A program made the translations under genes and the position numbers. From Haoranjiania flava (GTDB taxonomy: Bacteria > Bacteroidota > Bacteroidia > Chitinophagales > Chitinophagaceae): a DNA stretch of 64,000 nt. The stretch is taken from assembly GCF_025631005.1 (NCBI RefSeq), contig NZ_JAOTPL010000001.1, forward strand, positions 1-64,000, in the 5' to 3' direction. This document shows positions 45,360 to 53,803 of this stretch, piece after piece (position 1 is the stretch's first letter; every line of letters starts with the position of its first letter). A model generated the notes under the pieces. It did no database searches and was not told the origin of the DNA. It worked only from the letters and a program-made list of their open reading frames with translations.

Positions 45360-46175
45360 ATGTCTAAACACACCGAATTTAAACGCATTACCACCAACTC
45401 CTTACAACTCATGAAAGCCAATGGGGAAAAATTCTCTATGCTTACAGCTTATGATTATTCCTTTGCTAAGATATTTGACCAGGCAGGCCTGGAAGTGATC
45501 CTGGTTGGTGACAGCGCCGGCAATGTAATGGCGGGTCATGAAACCACACTACCCATTACGCTGGAGCAGATGATTTATCATACACAGTCTGTGGTACGCG
45601 GTGCAAAACGTGCACTGATCGTTGCAGACCTGCCTTTTGGTACTTACCAGTCAAACGGTGAGGTTGCACTGGCATCTTCCATCAGGATGATGAAGGAAGG
45701 CGGCGCGCATGCATTGAAGCTGGAAGGAGGCCTGGAAGTATGTAACAGTGTAAAAAGAATTGTAGAAGCGGGTATACCTGTAATGGGACACCTGGGCTTA
45801 ACGCCACAGAGCATATACAAATTCGGCACCTACAATGTGCGCGCTAAAGAAGAAGCTGAAGCTGAAAAACTTAAATCCGACGCACTTGCCTTGCAGGAAG
45901 CAGGCGTGTTTGCCATAGTACTGGAAAAAATTCCTTCCAAACTTGCAAAGGAAGTTACCGAAAGCCTGCAAGTACCCACCATAGGTATCGGTGCAGGAAA
46001 CAGTTGCGACGGGCAGGTGCTTGTAATGCACGATATGCTTGGTTTGTACAATGAATTTAATCCGCGCTTCGTGCGTAAATATATGAACCTGTTTGAGCCT
46101 GTAACCCAGGCTATACAACAATACATCAATGATATAAAATCGGGTGACTTCCCCAACAAAGAAGAAAGCTACTAA
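45360..46175 (+). CDS. panB: 3-methyl-2-oxobutanoate hydroxymethyltransferase
   Basis: A 271-residue PanB of normal length. Signature segments: FSMLTAYDYSFAKIFDQAGL, ILVGDSAGNVMAGHETTLPI, VADLPFGTYQ, AHALKLEGG (substrate Lys/Glu), VMGHLGLTPQSIYKFGTY, and PTIGIGAGNSCDGQVLVMHD. It makes ketopantoate in the pantothenate/CoA pathway. Its stop codon overlaps the next start by one base, linking it to a LytS/LytTR pair, an unusual operon partner. Confidence 0.97.
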   Translation: MSKHTEFKRITTNSLQLMKANGEKFSMLTAYDYSFAKIFDQAGLEVILVGDSAGNVMAGHETTLPITLEQMIYHTQSVVRGAKRALIVADLPFGTYQSNGEVALASSIRMMKEGGAHALKLEGGLEVCNSVKRIVEAGIPVMGHLGLTPQSIYKFGTYNVRAKEEAEAEKLKSDALALQEAGVFAIVLEKIPSKLAKEVTESLQVPTIGIGAGNSCDGQVLVMHDMLGLYNEFNPRFVRKYMNLFEPVTQAIQQYINDIKSGDFPNKEESY

Positions 46176-47254
46176 TGATGATCACGAAGAAAACAACATT
46201 CCTGCAGGGCGTGCTGGTATTTTTAATACTGGTGATCCTTGTAGTGTTTTCTTTTCTTTTTTTCCCGTACAACAGGCAACACTCTCCTTTCGAAAGCCAT
46301 CGTTTTATCAATTGGTTTGTGTATAGCAATATATTCCTGCTGCTATTTTATTTTTTTAATTCGCAGTACCTTATACCGAAGTTTCTTGCACGTAAGAAAA
46401 CTTTGCTCTACACCGGCATCGTTATCGCATGTCTGCTTATCTTTCTTTATTTCTTTACCTACATTGGTTTTGAGGCGCAGGAAACAAAAGACCATATAGA
46501 AAAAATGCGCTCAAGATCCATAGCAAAAGGAACGCCGATGAGGGTTAGAAGCTATTGGGAATGGTTTTTTTCTTCCGGGCCTATAGTGATGTTTCTTACC
46601 GCATTTACACTAAGTTCTTTATCTAAAATTATTTCTCAATGGTTCCTGGCAGAAGAAAGAAAAGCAGCCATTGAAAAACAAAACATCACCAATGAGCTTA
46701 CGCTGCTACGCTCGCAGGTAAATCCTCATTTTCTTTTTAATACCTTAAACGGTATTTATTCGCTTGCGGTAACCAAAGACGATAAAGCGCCCGATGCTGT
46801 GATGAAACTCAGCCGCATTATGCGTTACACGCTGGAGGAATCGCAAACGGAAACTGTTGATCTGACTAAAGAAATTGAATTTATCAAAAGCTACATTGCC
46901 CTGCAAAAGCTGCGGGCTAATGAAAAACTGCACGTTGCATTTGAAGTGAAAGGCAATATAGACCATGTAAAAATTGCGCCGCTGCTATTCATTCCCTTTA
47001 TTGAAAATGCATTTAAATATGGGGTGAGTGCACATTCGGATTCTAATATTTATATACTCATAGAAAGAACAGCGGACCGGCTGCACATGCAATGTGTAAA
47101 TGACGTATTCCTGAACCAGGCCGCCAAACGCGGCACCGGCACTGGTATTGCTAACGTGAAACGAAGATTAGAATTGTTGTATGAAAATAATCACGAGCTG
47201 AAGCTGACGCAAAAGGAGAATCAATACACAGCCGACCTGTTCATTAACCTTTAA
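46175..47254 (+). CDS. LytS/YehU-type sensor histidine kinase
   Basis: A 359-residue kinase with four N-terminal hydrophobic segments (TFLQGVLVFLILVILVVFSF, WFVYSNIFLLLFYFF, TGIVIACLLIFLYFFTYIGF, IVMFLTAFTLSSLSKII) and a His_kinase domain with LRSQVNPHFLFNTLNGIYSL. It ends with the ATPase part (IAPLLFIPFIENAFKYGVSA, GTGIANVKRRLELLYENNHE). It overlaps panB by one base (TAATG) and is followed by its regulator after five bases. It has the same length and layout as the kinase at 8378-9457. Confidence 0.93.
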   Translation: MMITKKTTFLQGVLVFLILVILVVFSFLFFPYNRQHSPFESHRFINWFVYSNIFLLLFYFFNSQYLIPKFLARKKTLLYTGIVIACLLIFLYFFTYIGFEAQETKDHIEKMRSRSIAKGTPMRVRSYWEWFFSSGPIVMFLTAFTLSSLSKIISQWFLAEERKAAIEKQNITNELTLLRSQVNPHFLFNTLNGIYSLAVTKDDKAPDAVMKLSRIMRYTLEESQTETVDLTKEIEFIKSYIALQKLRANEKLHVAFEVKGNIDHVKIAPLLFIPFIENAFKYGVSAHSDSNIYILIERTADRLHMQCVNDVFLNQAAKRGTGTGIANVKRRLELLYENNHELKLTQKENQYTADLFINL

Positions 47255-47259
47255 ACAAA

Positions 47260-47958
47260 ATGTTGTACTGTATAGCTATAGATGATGAGCCGTTAGCGCT
47301 GCAACTGATACAAAGCTACATAGAGCGCCTGGAAGATGTTGAGCTATGCGCCACTTTTACTGATGCGCTTCTTGCCGAAGATTATTTACGAGAACATGCC
47401 ATCGACCTGATATTCCTGGACATACAAATGCCTGACATTAGCGGCATTGACTTTTATAAATCTCTGGAACTGAAGCCGGCTGTAGTTTTCACCACAGCCT
47501 ACAGCAGTTATGCAGTAGAAGGTTTTAATCTGAATGCCGACGACTACCTCCTGAAGCCTTTTGAGTTTAAACGTTTTGAGCTGGCTGTAAGCCGCGTAAA
47601 AGAAACCCTTGAACTGCAAAAACAAAAAGCAACAGAAGAAGCGCACCTGGTAGTAAAACACAATTACCAGTGGATAAAAATCCCCTTTGCAGACATTATT
47701 TACATTGAGGCTTTGGATGATTATATAAAAATCCATACCGCTGAAAAGGCTTACCTTGTACACATGAGTATGAAAGCTGTTGCCGAAAAGTTAGGTAATG
47801 ACAGATTCTTGCGAACACACCGTTCCTACATAGCCAATACGGCCTATGTAAATGCGTGGGGAAAAAATTCCCTGCAGGTAAAAGACATATCTATACCGGT
47901 AAGCTCTTCTTACCAGAAGCAGGTTTTGGAAACTTTAGAAAAGGAGAACATGCCATGA
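47260..47958 (+). CDS. LytTR-family response regulator
   Basis: A 232-residue regulator with a receiver (CIAIDDEPLALQLIQSYIER, LIFLDIQMPDISGIDF, DDYLLKPFEF) and a LytTR domain (IIYIEALDDYIKIHTAEKAY, LRTHRSYIANTAYVNAW). The last codons, ATG CCA TGA, run directly into the first hairpin-repeat unit of array 2: the stop codon is part of the repeat's CATGAAATAGCC end. The repeat therefore inserted at, or defines, the 3' end of this gene. Confidence 0.93.
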   Translation: MLYCIAIDDEPLALQLIQSYIERLEDVELCATFTDALLAEDYLREHAIDLIFLDIQMPDISGIDFYKSLELKPAVVFTTAYSSYAVEGFNLNADDYLLKPFEFKRFELAVSRVKETLELQKQKATEEAHLVVKHNYQWIKIPFADIIYIEALDDYIKIHTAEKAYLVHMSMKAVAEKLGNDRFLRTHRSYIANTAYVNAWGKNSLQVKDISIPVSSSYQKQVLETLEKENMP

Positions 47959-48131
47959 AATAGCCATAAAGACTAGGAATTTATACCAAACGAGGATGAT
48001 GATAAAGAACTAAGGTTTTGGTTATTCCATGTGGCAAACAGGAAAATTAAATATTAACACATGAAACGCTCATGATAATTTTTCGCATACAGGGAAATGT
48101 ATAATCAGCGTTCCATTCCACAAAAACATTA

Positions 48132-48144
48132 GCCGCAAAGCGGC
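48132..48144. repeat. Small GC hairpin between repeat units (first copy)
   Basis: GCCGC-AAA-GCGGC, a perfect 5-bp hairpin between units 2 and 3 of array 2. A second copy with similar flanks (AGCCGCAAAGCGGCG) occurs at 48432-48444. Confidence 0.75.
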
Positions 48145-48431
48145 GCACTTAAAATTATACGAATGAAATAGCCATAAGCAAAGGTGCATACCAACCGCGA
48201 ATGAATAAAGGCTATTCCATGTGACCATAAAGAAAAATAAAAAATATACACATGAAATAACCATAAAGATTAGGAATCTATACCAATCGGGATGAGTATT
48301 GAATCTAAAAAGCTGGTTATTCCATGTGGCAACTAAAAAATAAATAAATATACACACATGAAATAGCCATAAGCAAGGTTGCATACCAACCGAGAATGAA
48401 TAAAGGCTATTCCATGTGACCATTAAAAACA

Positions 48432-48444
48432 GCCGCAAAGCGGC
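48432..48444. repeat. Small GC hairpin between repeat units (second copy)
   Basis: GCCGC-AAA-GCGGC between units 5 and 6 of array 2, identical to the copy at 48132-48144 and likewise followed by an A/T-rich linker ending in TTATAC. Confidence 0.75.
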
Positions 48445-48675
48445 GAACTAAAATTTATACACATGAAATAACCATAAAGATTAAGAATCTATACCAACCG
48501 GGAATGATAATAAAGAATGAAGGTTTTGGTTATTCCGTGTGGCAAACAGAAAAATTAAATATTAACACATGAAATAACCATAAAGATTAAGAATCTATAC
48601 CAACCGGGAATGATAATAAAGAATGAAGGTTTTGGTTATTCCGTGTGGCAAACAGAAAAAATTAAACATATACAC

Positions 48676-49446
48676 ATGAAATGTGTGATCATCGGCACAG
48701 GCAACGTAGCAACCGTGCTGGCAAAGCTTATTTTCAAAAACGGGCATACCCTTTTACAGGTAGCCGGCCGGAATGAAGCAGCAGCAAGGTATTTAGCCAA
48801 TGGCCTTCAGGCAGGCTACACTACTGACTTTAAACATCTTGACTACAGCGCTGATATGTACATCATTGCGGTAAGCGACCATGCTGTGGAAGAAGTTGTA
48901 GCGCAATTGCAATTACCCGAAGATAAAATGGTTGTGCACACCACCGGTTCACTATCTGTAAATATATTGAAAAAACTAAGCAGCAACTACGGCGTCTTGT
49001 ACCCATTGCAAAGCATACGCAAGGAGATGCATCATATCCCTGAAATTCCTTTCTTTGTCGATGCAAATAACGAAGCTGCCAGGCAAGCACTAAAAACTTT
49101 TGCACAATCGCTTTCACCGTTGGTTTCTGATACAAGTGATGAAGAGCGTGTAAAACTACACGTAGCTGCTGTGCTGGTCTCTAACTTTACCAATTATTTA
49201 TTTACAGTAGCTGAAGACCTTTGTACAAAAGAAAATATAGACTTTAAATTCCTTTTGCCGCTTATCAGCGAAACCGTTAGCAGGCTTAACGATTATTCCC
49301 CTGCTGAAACTATGACTGGGCCTGCATTCAGGGCAGACCACAATACCATCAACCGCCACTTGGAAATATTAAAAAATTATCCGGAGGAAAAAGAAATCTA
49401 TCAATTCCTTACCACCAAGATCATGGAACGTTTTCCCAGGCATTAA
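48676..49446 (+). CDS. Rossmann-fold and DUF2520 domain-containing protein
   Basis: A 256-residue protein starting MKCVIIGTGNVATVLAKLIF, an NAD(P)-binding G-x-G-x-x-A motif. Further motifs are VHTTGSLSVNILKKLSSNYG and VLYPLQSIRK, then the C-terminal helical DUF2520 part (KLHVAAVLVSNFTNYLFTVA, GPAFRADHNTINRHLEIL). The family looks like a 6-phosphogluconate-dehydrogenase-type oxidoreductase of unknown substrate. The start is ATG at 48676 although the frame is open upstream to 48610: the upstream part is repeat sequence, and the ATG itself lies in the last half unit of the array. Four-base tail overlap with the convergent gene. Confidence 0.9.
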   Translation: MKCVIIGTGNVATVLAKLIFKNGHTLLQVAGRNEAAARYLANGLQAGYTTDFKHLDYSADMYIIAVSDHAVEEVVAQLQLPEDKMVVHTTGSLSVNILKKLSSNYGVLYPLQSIRKEMHHIPEIPFFVDANNEAARQALKTFAQSLSPLVSDTSDEERVKLHVAAVLVSNFTNYLFTVAEDLCTKENIDFKFLLPLISETVSRLNDYSPAETMTGPAFRADHNTINRHLEILKNYPEEKEIYQFLTTKIMERFPRH

Positions 49447-49946
49447 AATCCGTACCTGGCGCCGAGCCAACTGCTTTTAACAGGTACTATCCAGTTTTCA
49501 AGCAATTCTTTTTTACTGGCTACCAGGTTATTAAAGAATAAAGTATCGCCGTTAATGAAACCATTATCTGCAGCATACTTCACCTGCGACATAGGTATGA
49601 TCTGCACCTTGTCTTTTACAATAAATGCCAGTGACTGCCTGTCAAATAAATTTACGGAAAAAGTCTTTTCCACTTCTTTGATGAAACGTACGGATGAGTC
49701 GATGCTGCAACCACTGATCCTGTGTGCAGATTCATCTGCCATCAGCACCAAAAACTGACCGAACAATAATTGTACAAATCCTTTGTTCAATGCTCCGTGC
49801 GTGTTCCACTCCGAACTAAATTCCTGTATCATTTTTTCCAAGTGCAATGCTTCAGGGATAGACAATATGCGGCCGGACTGGTAAACCCACACTTTTGCAT
49901 CGTCCGGAAAATCTGCAGGAATATATTGTTGATAATCTAAATTCAT
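49443..49946 (-). CDS. Conserved Bacteroidota protein often labelled 'ABC transporter ATPase'
   Basis: A 167-residue protein with no Walker motifs, so the label used for its relatives is not supported by sequence. Recognisable conserved pieces are AKVWVYQSGR, FLVLMADESAHRISGCSIDS, SVRFIKEVEKTF, FDRQSLAFIV, DTLFFNNLVASKKELLENWI and VPVKSSWLGARYGF. It follows the CCG-domain Fe-S protein gene by five bases, an arrangement I associate with Bacteroidota genomes. Function unknown. Confidence 0.75.
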   Translation of the reverse strand: MNLDYQQYIPADFPDDAKVWVYQSGRILSIPEALHLEKMIQEFSSEWNTHGALNKGFVQLLFGQFLVLMADESAHRISGCSIDSSVRFIKEVEKTFSVNLFDRQSLAFIVKDKVQIIPMSQVKYAADNGFINGDTLFFNNLVASKKELLENWIVPVKSSWLGARYGF

Positions 49947-49951
49947 CCTAT

Positions 49952-50737
49952 TTAATTTTTTATCTGCTGCGCTACTATCTCTGCAACGTCAAGCACAGCA
50001 ACGGTTTCAGCCTTGTTTTCGCTTTTAACGCCATCGCTCAGCATGGTATTGCAAAACGGGCAGGCAGAGGCTACCACCTCGGCATTGGTGTCAATCGCTT
50101 CCCTGGCGCGCTCTATATTTACACGCACATCGCCTTTTTCTTCTTCTTTGAACATCTGTGCGCCGCCGGCTCCGCAACAAAAACCATTTTTCCTGCATCG
50201 TTTCATCTCGACGAGATCTGCATCCAATGCTTCCAGCACTTTGCGCGGAGCTTCGTAAATGTTGTTGCCTCTGCCGAGATAGCAACTATCATGAAAGGTA
50301 ATTTTTTTCCCTTTAAACGCGCCGCCTTCCTGCAATACGATCTTTCCACTGTCAATCAGTTCCTGTATAAATTGTGTATGATGAACTACGTCGTAGTTGC
50401 CGCCAAGCTGCGGGTATTCATTCCTGAGCACATTAAAACAATGCGGGCAGGCTGTTACTATTTTTTTGATGTTATAGCCATTCAGCAACTGTATGTTCTG
50501 GTAGGCCATCATCTGGAATAAGAACTCATTGCCAGAGCGCCTTGCAGGGTCGCCGGTACACATTTCTTCCTTGCCTAAAATAGCAAAACGTATATTGGCC
50601 TTCTGTAAAATTTCTACAAATGCTTTTGTTATTTTCTGTGCCCTTTGATCGAAACTGCCGGCGCATCCCACCCAGAACAATACTTCGGGAGCTTCCCCAC
50701 CTGCCATCATTTCACTCACTGTAAAAACCTTGTCCAT
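49952..50737 (-). CDS. CCG-domain Fe-S oxidoreductase subunit (GlpC/LutA/HdrB-like)
   Basis: A 261-residue protein with two cysteine-rich CCG-type domains. The first has LFWVGCAGSFDQRAQK and IVTACPHCFNVLRNEYPQLG; the second has ITFHDSCYLGRGNNIYEAPR, KNGFCCGAGGAQMFKEEEKG and VVASACPFCNTMLSDGVKS. Such domains bind non-cubane iron-sulfur clusters in heterodisulfide-reductase and lactate/glycolate oxidase subunits. Its usual electron-transfer partner (a 4Fe-4S ferredoxin-like membrane subunit) is not in the window; the gene starts after a 280-base gap holding a terminator. Confidence 0.85.
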   Translation of the reverse strand: MDKVFTVSEMMAGGEAPEVLFWVGCAGSFDQRAQKITKAFVEILQKANIRFAILGKEEMCTGDPARRSGNEFLFQMMAYQNIQLLNGYNIKKIVTACPHCFNVLRNEYPQLGGNYDVVHHTQFIQELIDSGKIVLQEGGAFKGKKITFHDSCYLGRGNNIYEAPRKVLEALDADLVEMKRCRKNGFCCGAGGAQMFKEEEKGDVRVNIERAREAIDTNAEVVASACPFCNTMLSDGVKSENKAETVAVLDVAEIVAQQIKN

Positions 50738-50813
50738 ATGCGATCTTCTCTGTAATGTAGAAAAATCAAAGATACTCTTTTAATGTAAAAAATATTGGTA
50801 GTTTACACAGGCT

Positions 50814-50852
50814 TACAAAAAAAAGAACCGGCAGGAATACCGGTTCGATTTT
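50814..50852. terminator. Intrinsic terminator, probably for the RNase G gene (usable from both sides)
   Basis: GAACCGG (50825-50831) pairs with CCGGTTC (50840-50846). An A8 run before it (T8 on the minus strand) and GATTTTTT after it allow termination in both directions. The minus-strand gene ending at 51018 is 170 bases upstream on that strand. Confidence 0.75.
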
Positions 50853-51017
50853 TTACTTACTAACTCACTAAATTGTTTTGCTAAATTACAATATTGGGCA
50901 GATATTCAAAATTATTTTTGCAAAATGTGAATAAGTTTAGGCATTTATTAAACTCCCAATTGAAAATTTAAAATTGTAAATTTATTTCAATCAATCAGTT
51001 ACAACAATTAACTTCTA

Positions 51018-52586
51018 TTAAATCCGGATATGCTCATTGTTGGTGTCATAAAATTTGTACTGTATGATTCCCAACGCACTATCTTGCTTCACCTGCAGGT
51101 TGACCTTATATTTCTTGCTCCATTTTCTTTTGATGGAGGTAAAATAATTTCCTTTGGTGAGGTGAGAAAAAACTATGGGGTGAACCATCAGGGTAAGCTG
51201 CCTGTGCTGATTAGACACCAGGTAGGCAAGTTTATTTTCAATATCGTCTATTAGCACCAGCGTGGAGGTTACTTTACCACTGCCTTTGCAAGAAGGGCAA
51301 ATCTCAGAAGTATTGATCTTCATTTCGGGGCGCATACGCTGGCGCGTGATCTGCATTACACCGAATTTAGATATAGGCAGCAATGCGTGCCTTGCACGGT
51401 CTTCACGCATAAAGTTTTCCATAGCCTCTAAAACCTTTTTACGGTTTTCAGGATTCTTCATGTCTATGAAATCTACTACAATGATGCCGCCAATATCGCG
51501 CAGGCGCAGTTGCCTTGCAATTTCTTCGGCAGCTTCGAGGTTGGTGGCCAGTGCATTTTCTTCCTGGCTGCTGCTGATGTTTTTATAGCCGCTGTTTACA
51601 TCAATCACACTCAGCGCCTCAGTATCTTCAATAATGAGGTAGGCGCCGCTGTTGAGATTCACGGTTTTACCAAAAGCGGATTTAATTTGTTTTAACACGC
51701 CGTGTTGTTCAAATACAGGCGTGGAATCCTGGTAATAAGAAACTATGTTTTGTTTTCCGGGAGCGATCCGCTGAATATAATCAGCTGTTTCGTTGTACAA
51801 CGTTTTATCGTTTACAATAATGCGGTTAAATTCTTTGGTAAGCAGGTCGCGGAGAATGCTGGTGGTTTTATTCTCTTCGCTCAGGATTTTTACAGGGGCT
51901 TTGGCATCTCGCAGTTTCAGCTGAAGGTCCTTCCAGTTATCAAGCAGGTTGCGCATGTCTTCATGCAGTTCGGCTGTATTTTTGCCTTCTGCCGCTGTTC
52001 TTACAATAACACCGATATTCTTAGGCTTGATGGATTCTACGATCCTTTGCAATCTTTTTCTTTCTTCAGACGAATGTATTTTTTTAGAAATGGCTACAAT
52101 GTCGTTGAATGGTGTGATCACGATAAACCTGCCGGGAATAGAAACTTCGCAGCTTAGCCTGGGCCCTTTTGATGCGATGGGCTCTTTTAATATCTGCACC
52201 AGCACGTTGGGCTTACCGTTGAGCACCTCGGTGATCTTGCCTGTTTTAGCGATTTCCGGTTCTACCTGGAATTTAGAAAAATCAAAACCCGTGTCTGATT
52301 TATCCACCATGCAAAGCTGTGTAAATTTCAGGATGGATCGAATGTATGGGCTAAGGTCTGTGTAGTGCAGGAATGCATCTTTTTCATAACCCACGTCTAT
52401 GAATGCTGCGTTGAGGCCCGGCATCAGCTTCTTTACTTTTCCTAAAAAAATATCGCCTACAGCAAAGCCCGCATCTGATTTTTCGTTGTGCAGCTCTACC
52501 AGTTTTTTATTTTCGAGCAATGCAATTTCCACTTCTCCGGGCGTTGCATTGATGATAAGTTCTTTGTTTAATAGCTCTTTCTCCAC
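51018..52586 (-). CDS. rng: Ribonuclease G/E family protein
   Basis: A 522-residue RNase of the RNase G size class. An S1 domain lies near residues 38-130 (VGDIFLGKVKKLMPGLNAAF, IDVGYEKDAFLHYTDL). The catalytic DNase I-like part shows VIDVNSGYKN and IGGIIVVDFIDMKNPENRKK, with the metal-binding Asp residues. The zinc-link CPSCKGSGKV follows. No long C-terminal degradosome scaffold is present. The position downstream of HU, TPR and COX24-type genes is the usual Bacteroidota order. Involved in rRNA maturation and mRNA decay. Confidence 0.95.
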   Translation of the reverse strand: MEKELLNKELIINATPGEVEIALLENKKLVELHNEKSDAGFAVGDIFLGKVKKLMPGLNAAFIDVGYEKDAFLHYTDLSPYIRSILKFTQLCMVDKSDTGFDFSKFQVEPEIAKTGKITEVLNGKPNVLVQILKEPIASKGPRLSCEVSIPGRFIVITPFNDIVAISKKIHSSEERKRLQRIVESIKPKNIGVIVRTAAEGKNTAELHEDMRNLLDNWKDLQLKLRDAKAPVKILSEENKTTSILRDLLTKEFNRIIVNDKTLYNETADYIQRIAPGKQNIVSYYQDSTPVFEQHGVLKQIKSAFGKTVNLNSGAYLIIEDTEALSVIDVNSGYKNISSSQEENALATNLEAAEEIARQLRLRDIGGIIVVDFIDMKNPENRKKVLEAMENFMREDRARHALLPISKFGVMQITRQRMRPEMKINTSEICPSCKGSGKVTSTLVLIDDIENKLAYLVSNQHRQLTLMVHPIVFSHLTKGNYFTSIKRKWSKKYKVNLQVKQDSALGIIQYKFYDTNNEHIRI

Positions 52587-52802
52587 TGATCAATAATTTA
52601 TAAACAGCCTGCGCATAAGCGCTGCCATTGTATGTAAATAAAAGGAGAATAACTAAGGAATAATTATAAGTATACCTTTTGTATTCTGCATAAATAAGTT
52701 GGGGAAAGGATAAAGTTGCAGAAACAAAAGTTCAAAGAAAAATCAAATCTCTCTTTATTGCGCACGCAACAAAAAGAGATTTGCAGAAATACAGCTTAAA
52801 GC

Positions 52803-52892
52803 TTATTTCTTTTTATGACGATTTCTTCTAAGTCTTTTCTTACGTTTGTGTGTCGCTATTTTATGACGTTTTCTTTTTTTACCACAAGGCAT
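52803..52892 (-). CDS. AURKAIP1/COX24-domain small basic protein (29 residues)
   Basis: A very short gene: MPCGKKRKRHKIATHKRK, then Lys/Arg-rich to a C-terminal KKK, with a TAA stop at 52803. The pattern G-K-K-R-K-R..H-K..T-H-K-R-K-K-R-L-R is that of the AURKAIP1/COX24 C-terminal domain, related to mitochondrial ribosomal mS38 and mycobacterial bS22, so it is likely a ribosome-associated protein. It lies 34 bases after the TPR gene stop and 216 bases before rng, on the same strand. Gene finders with a length cut-off would miss it. The short coding length limits certainty, but the match to the family is close. Confidence 0.85.
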   Translation of the reverse strand: MPCGKKRKRHKIATHKRKKRLRRNRHKKK

Positions 52893-52926
52893 AATTCTTA
52901 TTATTTTATTGTTTATTAAAAATATT

Positions 52927-53775
52927 TTATTTCATTTTCAATTCCCTGATGCGTGTATCTATGTCCTGCTTTGCCTGTTCAAGATTCACTTTTCCGCGTG
53001 CGATCGTGTACCATTTTATGGCGTTTGCTTTATCGGAAAGGCGCTCATAAGATTCTGCAATGCTAAAGATAGCCAGCAGGTTGTCGGGCTCTTTTTGCAG
53101 CACTTTCTCAAAACGTTTTACAGCATTATCGAACTGCCCGCTCTTCATACCACCCAGGCCAAGCATCATTTGCGCATACGTATTGGCAGAGTCTCTTTCC
53201 GCCACTTGCCTCACTTTCATGATTCCCTCCATAGGATTATCTGAAATATTGCCAAACATATAGGTAGCGCCTAACCCAATAACCGTGGAATCATTAGCCG
53301 GGTTTATTTTCAAGGATCTTTCAAAAAGCTCTTTTGTTTGCTTAGCTATCCACCTTTGTTTTGACGGATCGTGCTCTACCATCAGGTAATTTAAGAGCGA
53401 ATTGGCTGCAAAGTTGAGATTTTTTTCTGAATTTTCCAATTTTGCCTTCTCGCCTAAATAGTAAGCCGCTACAGGAAGATTTTTCAGGGAATCTTTCCAG
53501 TAATGCGAAAGACTGTGATAAGCCGATATGCGCGCGGCTACAGATTGTGCATTTAACCTGCTTTCAAGAGCTTTTAGTTGTGTAGTTTGTGCGGATGATA
53601 ATTTTTCCTTTTCTGCAGCCAGTACATCAACAGGAGCCATTAACGCGCTGTCTCTCGCTGGCAATTCCAATTTAGCCTCCCCTGGTTGTTTGGGAGGAGT
53701 TTTATTTACAAAAAAATAAATTAAAACAAACAATAAAGCCGCAGATGCTAAAAGAATAACCTGTTGTTTTCTCAC
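52927..53775 (-). CDS. Membrane-anchored TPR-repeat protein
   Basis: A 282-residue protein with an N-terminal membrane anchor (VILLASAALLFVLIYFFVNK), a Pro-rich stretch, and TPR repeats in the C-terminal half: KELFERSLKINPANDSTVIG, AQMMLGLGGMKSGQFDNAVK, RFEKVLQKEPDNLLAIFSIA, ESYERLSDKANAIKWYTIAR. TPR proteins mediate protein-protein contacts; the partner is unknown. It lies between hupB-type HU (28 bases upstream) and the COX24-type gene, consistent with the conserved Bacteroidota cluster. Confidence 0.85.
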   Translation of the reverse strand: MRKQQVILLASAALLFVLIYFFVNKTPPKQPGEAKLELPARDSALMAPVDVLAAEKEKLSSAQTTQLKALESRLNAQSVAARISAYHSLSHYWKDSLKNLPVAAYYLGEKAKLENSEKNLNFAANSLLNYLMVEHDPSKQRWIAKQTKELFERSLKINPANDSTVIGLGATYMFGNISDNPMEGIMKVRQVAERDSANTYAQMMLGLGGMKSGQFDNAVKRFEKVLQKEPDNLLAIFSIAESYERLSDKANAIKWYTIARGKVNLEQAKQDIDTRIRELKMK

Positions 53776-53803
53776 TAATCAGTAAATTTTGGTGTCTGCG
53801 AAG

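Larger units (their letters stand above)
47953..48680 (+). repeat. Array 2 of hairpin repeat elements (seven units plus a half unit)
   Basis: Units lie at 47953-48033 (B), 48058-48121 (C), 48160-48223 (A), 48249-48328 (B), 48355-48418 (A), 48460-48541 (B), 48566-48647 (B), plus a half unit CACATGAA at 48673-48680. All point the same way as array 1. Ends pair as CACATGAAATARCC with GGYTATTCCRTGTG, keeping one A-C mismatch. Unit C has a diverged stem (GAAACGCT with AGCGTTCC) that still pairs. The last two units are a near-perfect tandem of period 106. Units 6 and 7 read CCGTGTG at the right foot, which still pairs with CACATG through one G-T pair. The array overlaps the preceding stop codon, and its half unit holds the next gene's ATG. 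Confidence 0.92.

Noticed and set aside
48070..48438. Minus-strand open frame of 122 codons across repeat array 2
   Set aside because: Same cause as in array 1; the frame crosses units, linkers and a GC hairpin, and the translation is hydrophobic low-complexity sequence.
49443..49946. ABC transporter ATPase, the label carried by homologues
   Set aside because: There is no Walker A, Walker B or signature motif in the 167 residues.
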